Origin: Lentzea sp. | GTDB taxonomy: Bacteria > Actinomycetota > Actinomycetes > Mycobacteriales > Pseudonocardiaceae | Reading direction: 5' to 3' | Length of the DNA: 7,803 bases | NCBI GenBank assembly: GCA_030146905.1 | Contig: JASLAV010000129.1 | Location: 1 to 7,803, forward strand | In this document: one piece after another, positions 1-5,520 of the stretch | Layout of the letters: each line of letters begins with the position of its first letter | Position numbering within the stretch: position 1 is the stretch's first letter | Notes under the pieces: model-generated | What the model was told of the DNA's origin: nothing | Seen by the model: only the letters and a program-made list of their open reading frames with translations | The model's database searches: none | Position numbers and translations under genes: made by a program

Positions 1-837
1 CTCGCCGAGGTCAAGCGGCACCTGGACACCACGTTCCTGGCGCCGCTGCGCAATCCCGAGCTGGCGGCGGCGTTCGGGCAGAAGCCCGGCGGGTCGCTGC
101 TGATGTACGGGCCACCCGGTTGCGGCAAGACGTTCATCGCCAGGGCGATCGCCGGTGATCTCGGCGCGTCCTTCATCCACGTGACCCTCGCGGACCTGCT
201 CAGCAAGTGGATCGGGGAGAGCGAGAAGGCGATCCAGAGCGTGTTCCGCAACGCACGCGCGGCGGCGCCGTGCGTGATCTTCTTCGACGAGTTCGACGCG
301 CTCGGTGGACGACGCACGTCCGGTGGGGGCGGGTCGCAGTCGATGCGGATGCTCGTCACCCAGCTGTTGGAGGAGCTCGACGGCGTGGCCGGTGCCAACG
401 ACGGGGTGTACTTCCTGGCCGCGACGAACCGGCCGTGGGACATCGACTCCGCGCTGCGCCGGCCGGGCCGGATCGACAAGACTGTGCTGGTGCTGCCGCC
501 GGACGCGGCCGCCAGGGCGGCGATCGTCCAGGGCGTGCTGGAGGGCAAGCCGGCTGATGACGTCGACGTCACCGCCGTCGCGGCTGCTACGGAGGGGTTC
601 TCCGGTGCAGATCTCAGCCACCTCACGACCACCGTCCTGCAGCAGGCGATGGTCGAGTCGATGAGCAGGGGTGAGCTGGTGCCGGTCACCACCGGCGCGG
701 TGCTGGCCGCGGCCCGCGGCATCACGCCGTCCACGACGTCCTGGTTCGACCAGGTGGCGCCGGTGCTCGAGTACGGCGTCGACGACGGCACCTTCGACCA
801 GCTCCGGGCGTACCGGGTCAAGCGGGGCATGCGATGA
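1..837 (+). CDS. Classic AAA ATPase, 5' end outside window
   Basis: This is the C-terminal 278 residues of an AAA ATPase; the frame is open back to base 1. Visible in order: Walker A GPPGCGKT (109-132), an aromatic pore loop in SKWIGESEKA, Walker B IFFDEFDAL (acidic pair at 286-291), sensor 1 in AATNRPWDID, the two arginine fingers of RRPGRID, and the sensor-2 motif GFSGADL. This set marks the classic clade (Cdc48, FtsH, Vps4, katanin), whose hexamers thread proteins through a central pore using ATP. The segment before Walker A also fits the usual start of such a module. Any N-terminal substrate-binding domain lies outside the window, so the substrate is unknown. No protease domain follows: the gene ends about 70 residues after the sensor-2 motif. 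The stop overlaps the start of the TPR gene (ATGA at 834-837), suggesting coupled translation and a shared job. The family call is firm; the role is not. Confidence 0.93.
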   Translation, partial: LAEVKRHLDTTFLAPLRNPELAAAFGQKPGGSLLMYGPPGCGKTFIARAIAGDLGASFIHVTLADLLSKWIGESEKAIQSVFRNARAAAPCVIFFDEFDALGGRRTSGGGGSQSMRMLVTQLLEELDGVAGANDGVYFLAATNRPWDIDSALRRPGRIDKTVLVLPPDAAARAAIVQGVLEGKPADDVDVTAVAAATEGFSGADLSHLTTTVLQQAMVESMSRGELVPVTTGAVLAAARGITPSTTSWFDQVAPVLEYGVDDGTFDQLRAYRVKRGMR

Positions 838-2135
838 GCGACTTCGGCACGGCCGCCGGTGACGCCGTGGAACGGGACCTCGACCTGGCGTGGGAGCTCT
901 TCGCCGCACAGCCCGCGCATCCCAAGGTCGCCGAGCTGGCGTCGCGGGTGCTCGTGGCCCAGCCGGAGCGGAGCAGCGCGTCGCTGTTGCTCGGCAACCA
1001 CCGCGAGATCTGTGGTGAGACCGGCGAGGCGCGGCGTCTCTACCTCCAGGTGGCCGGTCGCCTCGACACCCAGTTCATCAACGCCGCTCGCGCTCTCCGG
1101 CACCTGGCGTTCGCCGAGCGCGACCATCCCGAGGCGCTGCGGTGGGCGCGCACGGTGCTGGGCGAAGACCAGGAGGACTGGGCAGACTGGATGGAGCTGG
1201 GCTTCGCCCTCGCACTCTGCGGTGAGCCCGAGGACGGGTGGCGCCGGCTCGACGAGGCGGTGGCCCTGTGCTCACGGACGGTGCCGGACGACCTCCCCGG
1301 TGCGTTCGGGACGCGCGCGGCGTACCTGCTGGGGAGCTTCGCACCGCCCGACCGGTTCGTCCCCGCGGCAGAGGAGGCCATCCGCGCCGACGCGGCGAAC
1401 TCCTGGGTCGCCCTGATGCTCGGCTGGTCCTACCTGGTGCAGTACCGGTTCGCCGACGCCGAGCGGCTCGGTCTGCGGCTGCTGCGCGAGAACCCGACGG
1501 AGGAGATGCTGCAGGGCCTGGTGGGGACGGCCAGGACGATGCTGCAGGTCGTCGAGAAGGCGCAGGACAAGGACTTCACGCTGGAGGACATCCGCCGCAC
1601 CGGGGTGATCGAGATCGGGTGGCGGCAGCTCCGCGACCGGATGCTCGGCACGGATCTGCCCTCCGCGCTGGCGGCGTTGGACGAGGTGATGCCCGCCGGC
1701 CTGCGCGCCACTCTGCGGCCGGGGGTCTCGATCTCCGATGAGCCGGGGAGCGACGAGGTGGGCTCCATGGTCGCGGAGGACCTGGTGGCCTGGCACGACG
1801 GCCAGCAGCCCGGCTCCGGTTCGGCGTGGGGACTGGCCGAGCCGTTCCGCCTGATGTCGGCGGCCGAGATCATCGCCATGAACGCCGAGATCGAGGCCGA
1901 CCCGGCTGCGCACCCGGACTGGCCGGAGAACGAGATGTGGGAACAGGTGATGACCGACGACGCCGGGGCGTACCTGGTCGCCGTCGCGTTCGGGGCGTTG
2001 GTCGTGCGGCGGCCGGGGCGTCCCGACGAGCCCGTCGCCGCGTCGATGGCCGACTGGGTCTGGGACCGGGTGGCCGGCTTCGGTGGTGCGGACCCGCGAC
2101 CGGCACCGCGGAGGACCGCACCGCTGGACGGCTGA
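834..2135 (+). CDS. TPR protein with SMI1/KNR4-like C-terminus
   Basis: A 433-residue soluble protein with no signal peptide or membrane segment. Residues from about 15 to 245 are alpha-helical with TPR-like pairs, for example the helices around HLAFAERDHPEALRWARTVL, the one with MELGFALALCGEPEDGWRRL, and the one with LMLGWSYLVQYRFADAERL. Such solenoids bind proteins or peptides. From about residue 285 to 420 the pattern changes: an AWHDGQ motif (residues 319-324), then a helix LMSAAEIIAMNAEI, then an aspartate-glycine strand and a final VAASMADWVWDRV. This order resembles the SMI1/KNR4 fold, best known from immunity proteins of polymorphic toxins and from scaffold proteins; I see this by pattern only. 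The ATG overlaps the AAA gene's stop by 4 bp, so the two products are probably made together and may form an ATPase-adaptor pair. The stop codon directly abuts the stop of the opposing gene. TPR is fairly certain; the C-terminal assignment is tentative. Confidence 0.85.
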   Translation: MSDFGTAAGDAVERDLDLAWELFAAQPAHPKVAELASRVLVAQPERSSASLLLGNHREICGETGEARRLYLQVAGRLDTQFINAARALRHLAFAERDHPEALRWARTVLGEDQEDWADWMELGFALALCGEPEDGWRRLDEAVALCSRTVPDDLPGAFGTRAAYLLGSFAPPDRFVPAAEEAIRADAANSWVALMLGWSYLVQYRFADAERLGLRLLRENPTEEMLQGLVGTARTMLQVVEKAQDKDFTLEDIRRTGVIEIGWRQLRDRMLGTDLPSALAALDEVMPAGLRATLRPGVSISDEPGSDEVGSMVAEDLVAWHDGQQPGSGSAWGLAEPFRLMSAAEIIAMNAEIEADPAAHPDWPENEMWEQVMTDDAGAYLVAVAFGALVVRRPGRPDEPVAASMADWVWDRVAGFGGADPRPAPRRTAPLDG

Positions 2136-2937
2136 TCACTCGGGCACGGTCAGCCACCGCTGGGCGTCGTCGCACCGGCGCTGGACCATCCGCACGCCGT
2201 CGCGGATCTCCGGCCCCGGCGCGCCCACGCACAGCCGGCTGCGCATGTTGACGATCCGCAGCGCCCCCCGACGCCTGTTCGAACCGCCAGAACTGGTGTT
2301 CCTTGCCGTTGCACTCCCATTGCACGACGTACGACTGCTCGACGACGCTTTCCTGGAACGCTTCCAGGCAGAACGACGGACGGCCCACCGCACGCACCTG
2401 GAAGAAGTTCTGGTCGGAGCCATGAGGATCGGAGATCCGCCACATTCCGAGTTCGCGTGACGGCGATTCCGCCAAAGTGATGTGCGCGCCTTCTCGGCCG
2501 GGGTTCTCCACCACGGCCAGCCGCAACTCGGAATTGCTCGGCCGAATCACGACCGGCCGGTGGTGAACGGCGGTCGTCTCCCCGGACGTCGCCACGAACC
2601 AGATCCCGGTGGCGACCAGGACGACCGCCGCCGCCGCCGCGGCGACCCACCTCCACGGGAGGGGCGGTCTGCTCGCCGGCGCGGGGTTGACGAGCCGTTC
2701 CCGCACCTCGACGAGTTCATCGATCAGATCCGTCCGCCCGCACGCGTGCAAGATCGCGCGCAGCTCGTTCGCGGTGGGGAGCCGATGACCGCGCTCGATC
2801 GCCGACAGGTCCGGTCTGTGCAGGTAGAAGTGGTTGCGTTGGGCGTGGTCGGCGACGTTCTGCTGCGTCTTGCGTCCTCGCAGTTCGCGCAGCGCCGCCC
2901 CGAACTCGGAGATCGATGCGAGTTCGCTGGTGTTCAC
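2136..2937 (-). CDS. HTH-transmembrane-ricin-like regulator, frameshifted
   Basis: Residues are numbered from the GTG at 2937. An XRE-type HTH covers about 11-66 (FGAALRELRGRKTQQNVA, then RPDLSAIERG), a transmembrane helix covers 97-116 after a basic PWRW, and an outer domain follows. That domain has the ricin-B signature twice: HQFW (Q215-W217) and, in another frame, DDAQRW near the end, with paired cysteines. The layout suggests an inner DNA-binding part and an outer carbohydrate- or ligand-sensing part, a one-protein signal transducer. The frame breaks at a run of six Gs (C run at 2264-2269 on the plus strand). As given, it runs on to 1870 as arginine- and proline-rich nonsense across the TPR gene. 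With five Gs it reads SGALRIVNMRSRLCVGAPG and stops at 2136, giving 266 residues. Sequencing error, true mutation and slippage all remain possible. The start is GTG, not the in-frame TTG at 3003, because GGAGG precedes it and the TTG lies at the edge of the palindrome. Confidence 0.8.
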
Positions 2938-2941
2938 GTCG

Positions 2942-2946
2942 CCTCC
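2942..2946 (-). promoter_or_regulatory. Ribosome binding site deciding the GTG start of the HTH gene
   Basis: On the minus strand GGAGG is followed by four bases and GTG (2937-2935). The spacer is short, but no other in-frame start in the 66 bases upstream has a comparable site. Homology also begins just after this GTG. Confidence 0.6.
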
Positions 2947-2980
2947 ACTGCGTGCCCGTTCGATCACGCAGTGTAGGAGC

Positions 2981-3002
2981 TGTCGGGGACACATCCCCGA
3001 CA
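2981..3002. promoter_or_regulatory. Perfect 9+9 inverted repeat, likely operator
   Basis: TGTCGGGGA and its exact complement TCCCCGACA are separated by CACA. The repeat lies 44-65 bases upstream of the GTG of the HTH gene and 85 bases before the ATG of the divergent secreted-protein gene. Its size suits a dimeric HTH repressor, and autoregulation by the adjacent regulator is the natural inference. A weak minus-strand -10-like TACACT lies at 2975-2970, so the repeat would cover the core promoter of the regulator gene. It could also fold as an RNA hairpin in a leader, but there is no U run to suggest a terminator. Confidence 0.6.
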
Positions 3003-3076
3003 ACCTGACGGTCCCAAACGGCTGGTCCGCCCGATCGGGTTGTGCACATCATCGGTGCGTCCCGTCCACTCCAACC

Positions 3077-3082
3077 GAGGAG
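3077..3082 (+). promoter_or_regulatory. Ribosome binding site of the small secreted protein
   Basis: GAGGAG sits five bases before the ATG at 3088. This fixes the start there rather than at the in-frame TTG at 3040, and leaves a clean signal peptide at the N-terminus. Confidence 0.75.
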
Positions 3083-3087
3083 TCGTC

Positions 3088-3366
3088 ATGAAGGCAGCGG
3101 TTCTGCTCGGAGCAGCCGTGCTCATCACCTCGATCGCCGTTCCGGCCGTCGCGAACGCCGCTTCTGTCAATTGCACCAAGAAGCTGTGGAACACCGTCGG
3201 CAACATCACCTGCACGAGCACCGGCGGCAGGTATGTGTTCTCGGACGTGTACGCGAACTGCGACAACCAGTCCGACATCCACCGCGGGCAGTGGGTGGTC
3301 GACGGATCGTCGACGCAGCGGTTCGAATGCCGCCACAAAATCAACGACATTCACACCGTGATCTGA
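3088..3366 (+). CDS. Small secreted four-cysteine protein
   Basis: A 92-residue protein of a family I do not recognise. It has a typical Sec signal peptide: MKAAVLLGAAVLITS with a lysine, a hydrophobic core and a cleavage motif VANA before AS, most likely after residue 24. The mature part is about 68 residues with four cysteines (29, 42, 58, 81), enough for two disulfides, and aromatic and threonine-rich strands, suggesting a small compact extracellular beta domain. There is no catalytic motif, lipobox or sortase signal. The gene stands alone: it is divergent from the HTH-transmembrane-lectin gene across a perfect palindrome, and a strong hairpin follows eight bases after the stop. Its third-codon GC is lower than in the housekeeping-like neighbours, especially at the 3' end. 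Possible roles include an effector, a surface protein or an inhibitor; none can be chosen from sequence. Confidence 0.82.
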   Translation: MKAAVLLGAAVLITSIAVPAVANAASVNCTKKLWNTVGNITCTSTGGRYVFSDVYANCDNQSDIHRGQWVVDGSSTQRFECRHKINDIHTVI

Positions 3367-3373
3367 TGTGACT

Positions 3374-3407
3374 CCGAAGGGCCCGGCCTGTGCGCCGGGC
3401 CCTTCGG
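3374..3407 (+). terminator. 14-bp perfect hairpin terminator
   Basis: CCGAAGGGCCCGGC (3374-3387) pairs exactly with GCCGGGCCCTTCGG (3394-3407) around a six-base loop, CTGTGC. It begins eight bases after the stop of the small secreted protein. There is no U run, which is usual for terminators in GC-rich actinobacteria. Confidence 0.85.
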
Positions 3408-3638
3408 CCTGGAATTGTGTTCGGTGTCGATGGAATCTTTCAGCAAAACGACCACCCGGCATTTTTCTGTGCGAGCTGGAATGCTTCACTCGATCGTGTG
3501 ACACCTCACCTGGTTCCGGGGTGTCGCCGGATAGGAAGTAACGACGGAAGGCGCCCTTTCGATGTGGGTCAGTGCACGATTGGGTGATGGATTCGCCAGG
3601 TATCCGCTCTGTAGTTCCGAATTGACCCGGAGTGACTT
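3408..3638. other. Intergenic region without a supportable gene
   Basis: This stretch between the terminator and the PATAN gene is less GC-rich than its surroundings and has no reading frame with coding-like third positions. A 65-residue open frame crossing the terminator (3390-3587) is not protein-like. A TTGACC hexamer at 3622-3627 could be a -35 element, but no convincing -10 element sits at the right distance and it lies too close to the gene. The promoter of the PATAN-Roadblock operon is presumably here, but I cannot place it. Confidence 0.5.
3628..3632 (+). promoter_or_regulatory. Possible ribosome binding site for an upstream CTG start
   Basis: CGGAG is followed by six bases and then CTG (3639-3641), in frame with the PATAN gene. 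No comparable site precedes the GTG at 3699. The site matters because the frame between 3639 and 3699 reads like genuine protein. Confidence 0.35.
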
Positions 3639-3698
3639 CTGTTAAGCGATCATCGAGCCGCGTTCGACGTTCTCGCGTCCGCGCTGGCGCATTGTCAG

Positions 3699-4556
3699 GT
3701 GGAGCGAGTCACCGGAGCATTGCGCATTGTCGGCAACGCGGGTGGACTGTTCCACCTGCGCGACGGTGCGGTGATCGCGGTGGACAGCCCCGGCTCACCC
3801 GGAGTGGAGACGCTGCTCCTGGGCTCGGTCGGGATCAGCGCGGAGGACTGGGCAGCGGCGCTGACGGCGAGTGTCGAGACGCGGTCGCTCCAAGCGGCGC
3901 TCGTCGCTCGCGGGGTCATCGGACCCGCCAGGGCACAGGCTGTCGCCCTGGCCGCCGTGCGGGACGCGGCGTTCGCCGTCGCCGCCGGTCGCATCGAGCG
4001 GTACGCCGTCGTCGATGATCCCGTCGACGTGCCGCTGCTGCCGGTGACCGGTGGGGTCGAACCGGACCTGTTGCTGGCGGACACGGTTCGCCGGCTGAAC
4101 GCGGTCGCCTTGTCCCCCTACGAGAACAGGGTGGTGCTCCGCCCTGCGGTCAAACCGGTCGGCTTGACCGCGGAACGACGGGAGATCGTCGCGCACGCCA
4201 CCGGACGGCGCACCGTGCGGGACATCGCCTTCGCCGTCGGCCGGGGTCTTCACCCGGTCGCCGTCGAGGTGTCCCGCATGCTCGGCGAGGGGGTGCTGGA
4301 GATCGCCTCGCCGGACGTGTCGTTCGGTTTCGCGCACGGGGAACTGGTCTCGTTGCGTCCCAGGGCAGGACCGGGGCCGGCCGGTGGCCCCGGGGCCGAC
4401 CAGGGCGGTTCGCTGCCCGCTCGCCGTCCAGGGCGGGTCGCGCCTGATTCCCGGAACCGCCCGAGGTCACCTTTCCGAAGCAGGAAGGAAGAGTCTTGGA
4501 CTACGACGCCCTGGTCGCCGAGTTGCGGCAGCTCCGGGAGAACGTCGCCGGAGTGA
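3699..4556 (+). CDS. PATAN (DUF4388)-like protein with winged-helix-like C-terminus
   Basis: From the GTG at 3699 the product has 285 residues. Residues 4-50 carry the PATAN/DUF4388 pattern: VTGALRIVGNAGG, then LFHLRDGAVIAVDSPG, then a helical part to about 115. Such domains accompany Roadblock, response-regulator and GTPase signalling proteins. Residues from about 150 to 205 (LTAERREIVAHATG and the following helices, ending VLEIAS) look like a winged helix. The start is doubtful: the open frame continues upstream to CTG at 3639 and reads RAAFDVLASALAHCQ, a natural first helix for this domain, but holds no ATG, GTG or TTG. From about residue 220 the sequence becomes a glycine-, proline- and arginine-rich tail that overlaps the next gene by 61 bp, so the last residues may be untrue or disordered. 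It is probably the first gene of an operon with the two Roadblock genes. Confidence 0.75.
   Translation: MERVTGALRIVGNAGGLFHLRDGAVIAVDSPGSPGVETLLLGSVGISAEDWAAALTASVETRSLQAALVARGVIGPARAQAVALAAVRDAAFAVAAGRIERYAVVDDPVDVPLLPVTGGVEPDLLLADTVRRLNAVALSPYENRVVLRPAVKPVGLTAERREIVAHATGRRTVRDIAFAVGRGLHPVAVEVSRMLGEGVLEIASPDVSFGFAHGELVSLRPRAGPGPAGGPGADQGGSLPARRPGRVAPDSRNRPRSPFRSRKEESWTTTPWSPSCGSSGRTSPE
4485..4490 (+). promoter_or_regulatory. Ribosome binding site deciding a TTG start
   Basis: AAGGAA, within the purine run AGGAAGGAAGAG (4482-4493), lies five bases before TTG (4496-4498). No ATG or GTG nearby gives the full N-terminal helix of the Roadblock protein. The site lies inside the 3' end of the PATAN gene. 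Confidence 0.65.
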
Positions 4557-4864
4557 CCGACACGGTGATAGCCGCGTCCGACGGAATTCCGATCATTTCC
4601 GATGTCGCGAAGAACGTCGATCCCGCGCACATCTCCGCGCTCGCCGCCGCCGATCTCGGAATCGCGCGCCAGGCGGCGGAGGTGATCGGTCTGGGAACGC
4701 TCAGCCAGACCGTGGTGTTCGGCAGCAAGGGCTACATGGTCGTGTACGCCATCGGCCGGATGTCGTTGATGGTCGCGCTGGGGGACAAGGGGCTGAACCT
4801 CGGACGCCTGCTCCACGAGTCCCGCCCCGCGATAGAGCGGATCGGGTCGATCCTGACGCCTTAG
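4496..4864 (+). CDS. Roadblock/LC7 domain protein, first copy
   Basis: A 122-residue protein that is a single Roadblock/LC7 domain. Helix 1 is DYDALVAELRQLRENVAGV. Then come the strand pair DTVIAASDGIPIIS, the long helix ISALAAADLGIARQAAEVIG, the strands TVVFGSKGYMVVYAIG and SLMVALGD, and the last helix LGRLLHESRPAIERIGSI. Proteins of this kind (MglB, dynein light-chain relatives, CvnB of actinobacterial conservons) dimerise and act on Ras-like GTPases as GAP or scaffold. No GTPase is present in the window, so its partner may be elsewhere. Translation starts at TTG behind a strong purine-rich site. The gene overlaps the PATAN gene by 61 bp and precedes a second Roadblock gene by 159 bp. The cytoplasmic location is inferred from the absence of any export signal. 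Confidence 0.88.
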   Translation: MDYDALVAELRQLRENVAGVTDTVIAASDGIPIISDVAKNVDPAHISALAAADLGIARQAAEVIGLGTLSQTVVFGSKGYMVVYAIGRMSLMVALGDKGLNLGRLLHESRPAIERIGSILTP

Positions 4865-5023
4865 CGCACCGTCCGCCGAACGGAGGAATGGTCGCAGCAC
4901 ATGCCCATCCTTGGTTCATTGCTCTCGTCGATGACGTCTGTGTGGGGACGTGTCCGCATGCGATCGAGGCACGAGCTGTCAGCCACGCCTCAATCACCAG
5001 TTGACCTAGGGAAGTGGAATTTG

Positions 5024-5395
5024 ATGAACATCGATACCGCACTCAAAGAGGCCATGTCCATCAGCGGCGCTGTCGGTGTCGCGCTGGTGGACTACGACAG
5101 CGGCATGTCGCTCGGCCACGCGGGCGGCGGTGACTGGCTGAACCTGGAGATCGCGGCGGCCGGCAACACCGAGGTCGTCCGGTCGAAGCTGCGGGTGATC
5201 CAGACGCTCGGCCTCAGCGACAGCATCGAGGACATCCTGATCACGCTGCACCGCCAATACCACCTGATCCGGTTGATGGGCGGTGTGAAGTCGAGGGGAT
5301 CGCTCTTCCTCTACCTGGTGCTGGAAAGAGACGTCGCGAACCTCGCGCTGGCCCGCCACCAGCTCAAGCGGATCGAGACCGACCTCCACGTGTGA
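5024..5395 (+). CDS. Roadblock/LC7-like protein, second copy
   Basis: A 123-residue protein with the Roadblock layout: helix NIDTALKEAMSI, strands GAVGVALVDYDSGMSLG, helix LEIAAAGNTEVVRSKLRVIQ, strands IEDILITLHRQYHLIRLM and GSLFLYLVLERD, final helix NLALARHQLKRIETDL. It differs clearly from the first copy, so the pair is probably an old paralogous set able to form a heterodimer rather than a recent duplication. The ATG at 5024 was chosen because the family homology begins there and AGGGAAG (5008-5014) precedes it. The frame is open back to 4901, but those residues are not domain-like; an in-frame TTG at 5021 is an alternative. The 159 bases before it contain no convincing gene. A palindromic hairpin follows 18 bases after the stop, marking the likely operon end. 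Confidence 0.85.
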   Translation: MNIDTALKEAMSISGAVGVALVDYDSGMSLGHAGGGDWLNLEIAAAGNTEVVRSKLRVIQTLGLSDSIEDILITLHRQYHLIRLMGGVKSRGSLFLYLVLERDVANLALARHQLKRIETDLHV

Positions 5396-5496
5396 GTCGC
5401 GGGAGTTCCACGGGCCGGGCAGGTCTGCGCAGATCCGCCCGGCTGCGCGACCGCACCAGGGCCGCCCTCTACGCGCAGTCGCACGGGCTGGTGTGA
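5392..5496 (+). CDS. Possible 34-residue basic small protein
   Basis: A GTG at 5392 overlaps the second Roadblock gene's stop as GTGA and opens a 34-residue frame ending RLRDRTRAALYAQSHGLV. The last 20 or so codons all end in G or C, as in real genes here, and the C-terminal half could form a basic helix. Against it, there is no clear ribosome binding site and a terminator-like palindrome (5413-5444) lies within it. It could also be the 3' remnant of a lost gene. I do not recognise a family. Confidence 0.22.
   Translation: MSRGSSTGRAGLRRSARLRDRTRAALYAQSHGLV
5413..5444 (+). terminator. Near-perfect palindromic hairpin after the Roadblock operon
   Basis: CCGGGC (5415-5420) and GCCCGG (5437-5442) bracket AGGTCTGCGCAGATCC. 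The whole forms about 15 pairs with one A-C mismatch, a G-T wobble inside and another at the end, centred on GCGC. It starts 18 bases after the stop codon and lacks a U run. It could instead be a protein binding site. Confidence 0.5.
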
Positions 5497-5520
5497 CCAG
5501 GCCGGAGGTAGTGTCGTGAG

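Noticed and set aside
1272..1913. 213-residue minus-strand frame antisense to the TPR gene
   Set aside because: Shadow frame without any recognisable domain.
1870..2135. Minus-strand continuation of the HTH gene over the TPR gene
   Set aside because: Low-complexity arginine and proline sequence with no domain pattern, antisense to a good gene; explained by the one-base indel at 2264-2269.
2938..3003. Longer N-terminus of the HTH gene from TTG at 3003
   Set aside because: It lies across the palindrome, has no ribosome binding site and adds residues outside the HTH domain.
3040..3087. Earlier TTG start for the small secreted protein
   Set aside because: It would bury the signal peptide behind 16 polar residues; ATG 3088 has a strong ribosome site.
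3390..3587. 65-residue open frame after the secreted-protein gene
   Set aside because: It starts inside the terminator stem and lacks coding-like third positions and any known motif.
3622..3650. TTGACC as a -35 box with AGCGAT as -10
   Set aside because: The -10 match is poor, and the start would fall inside or beyond the likely coding start.
3632..4018. 128-residue frame starting with GTG at 3632
   Set aside because: Arginine-rich shadow of the PATAN gene in another frame.
4888..5004. 38-residue ORF after GGAGG between the Roadblock genes
   Set aside because: Only one base separates GGAGG from the ATG, and third positions are not GC-biased.
4901..5023. N-terminal extension of the second Roadblock protein
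   Set aside because: The added residues are not domain-like, and the family begins at the ATG at 5024.
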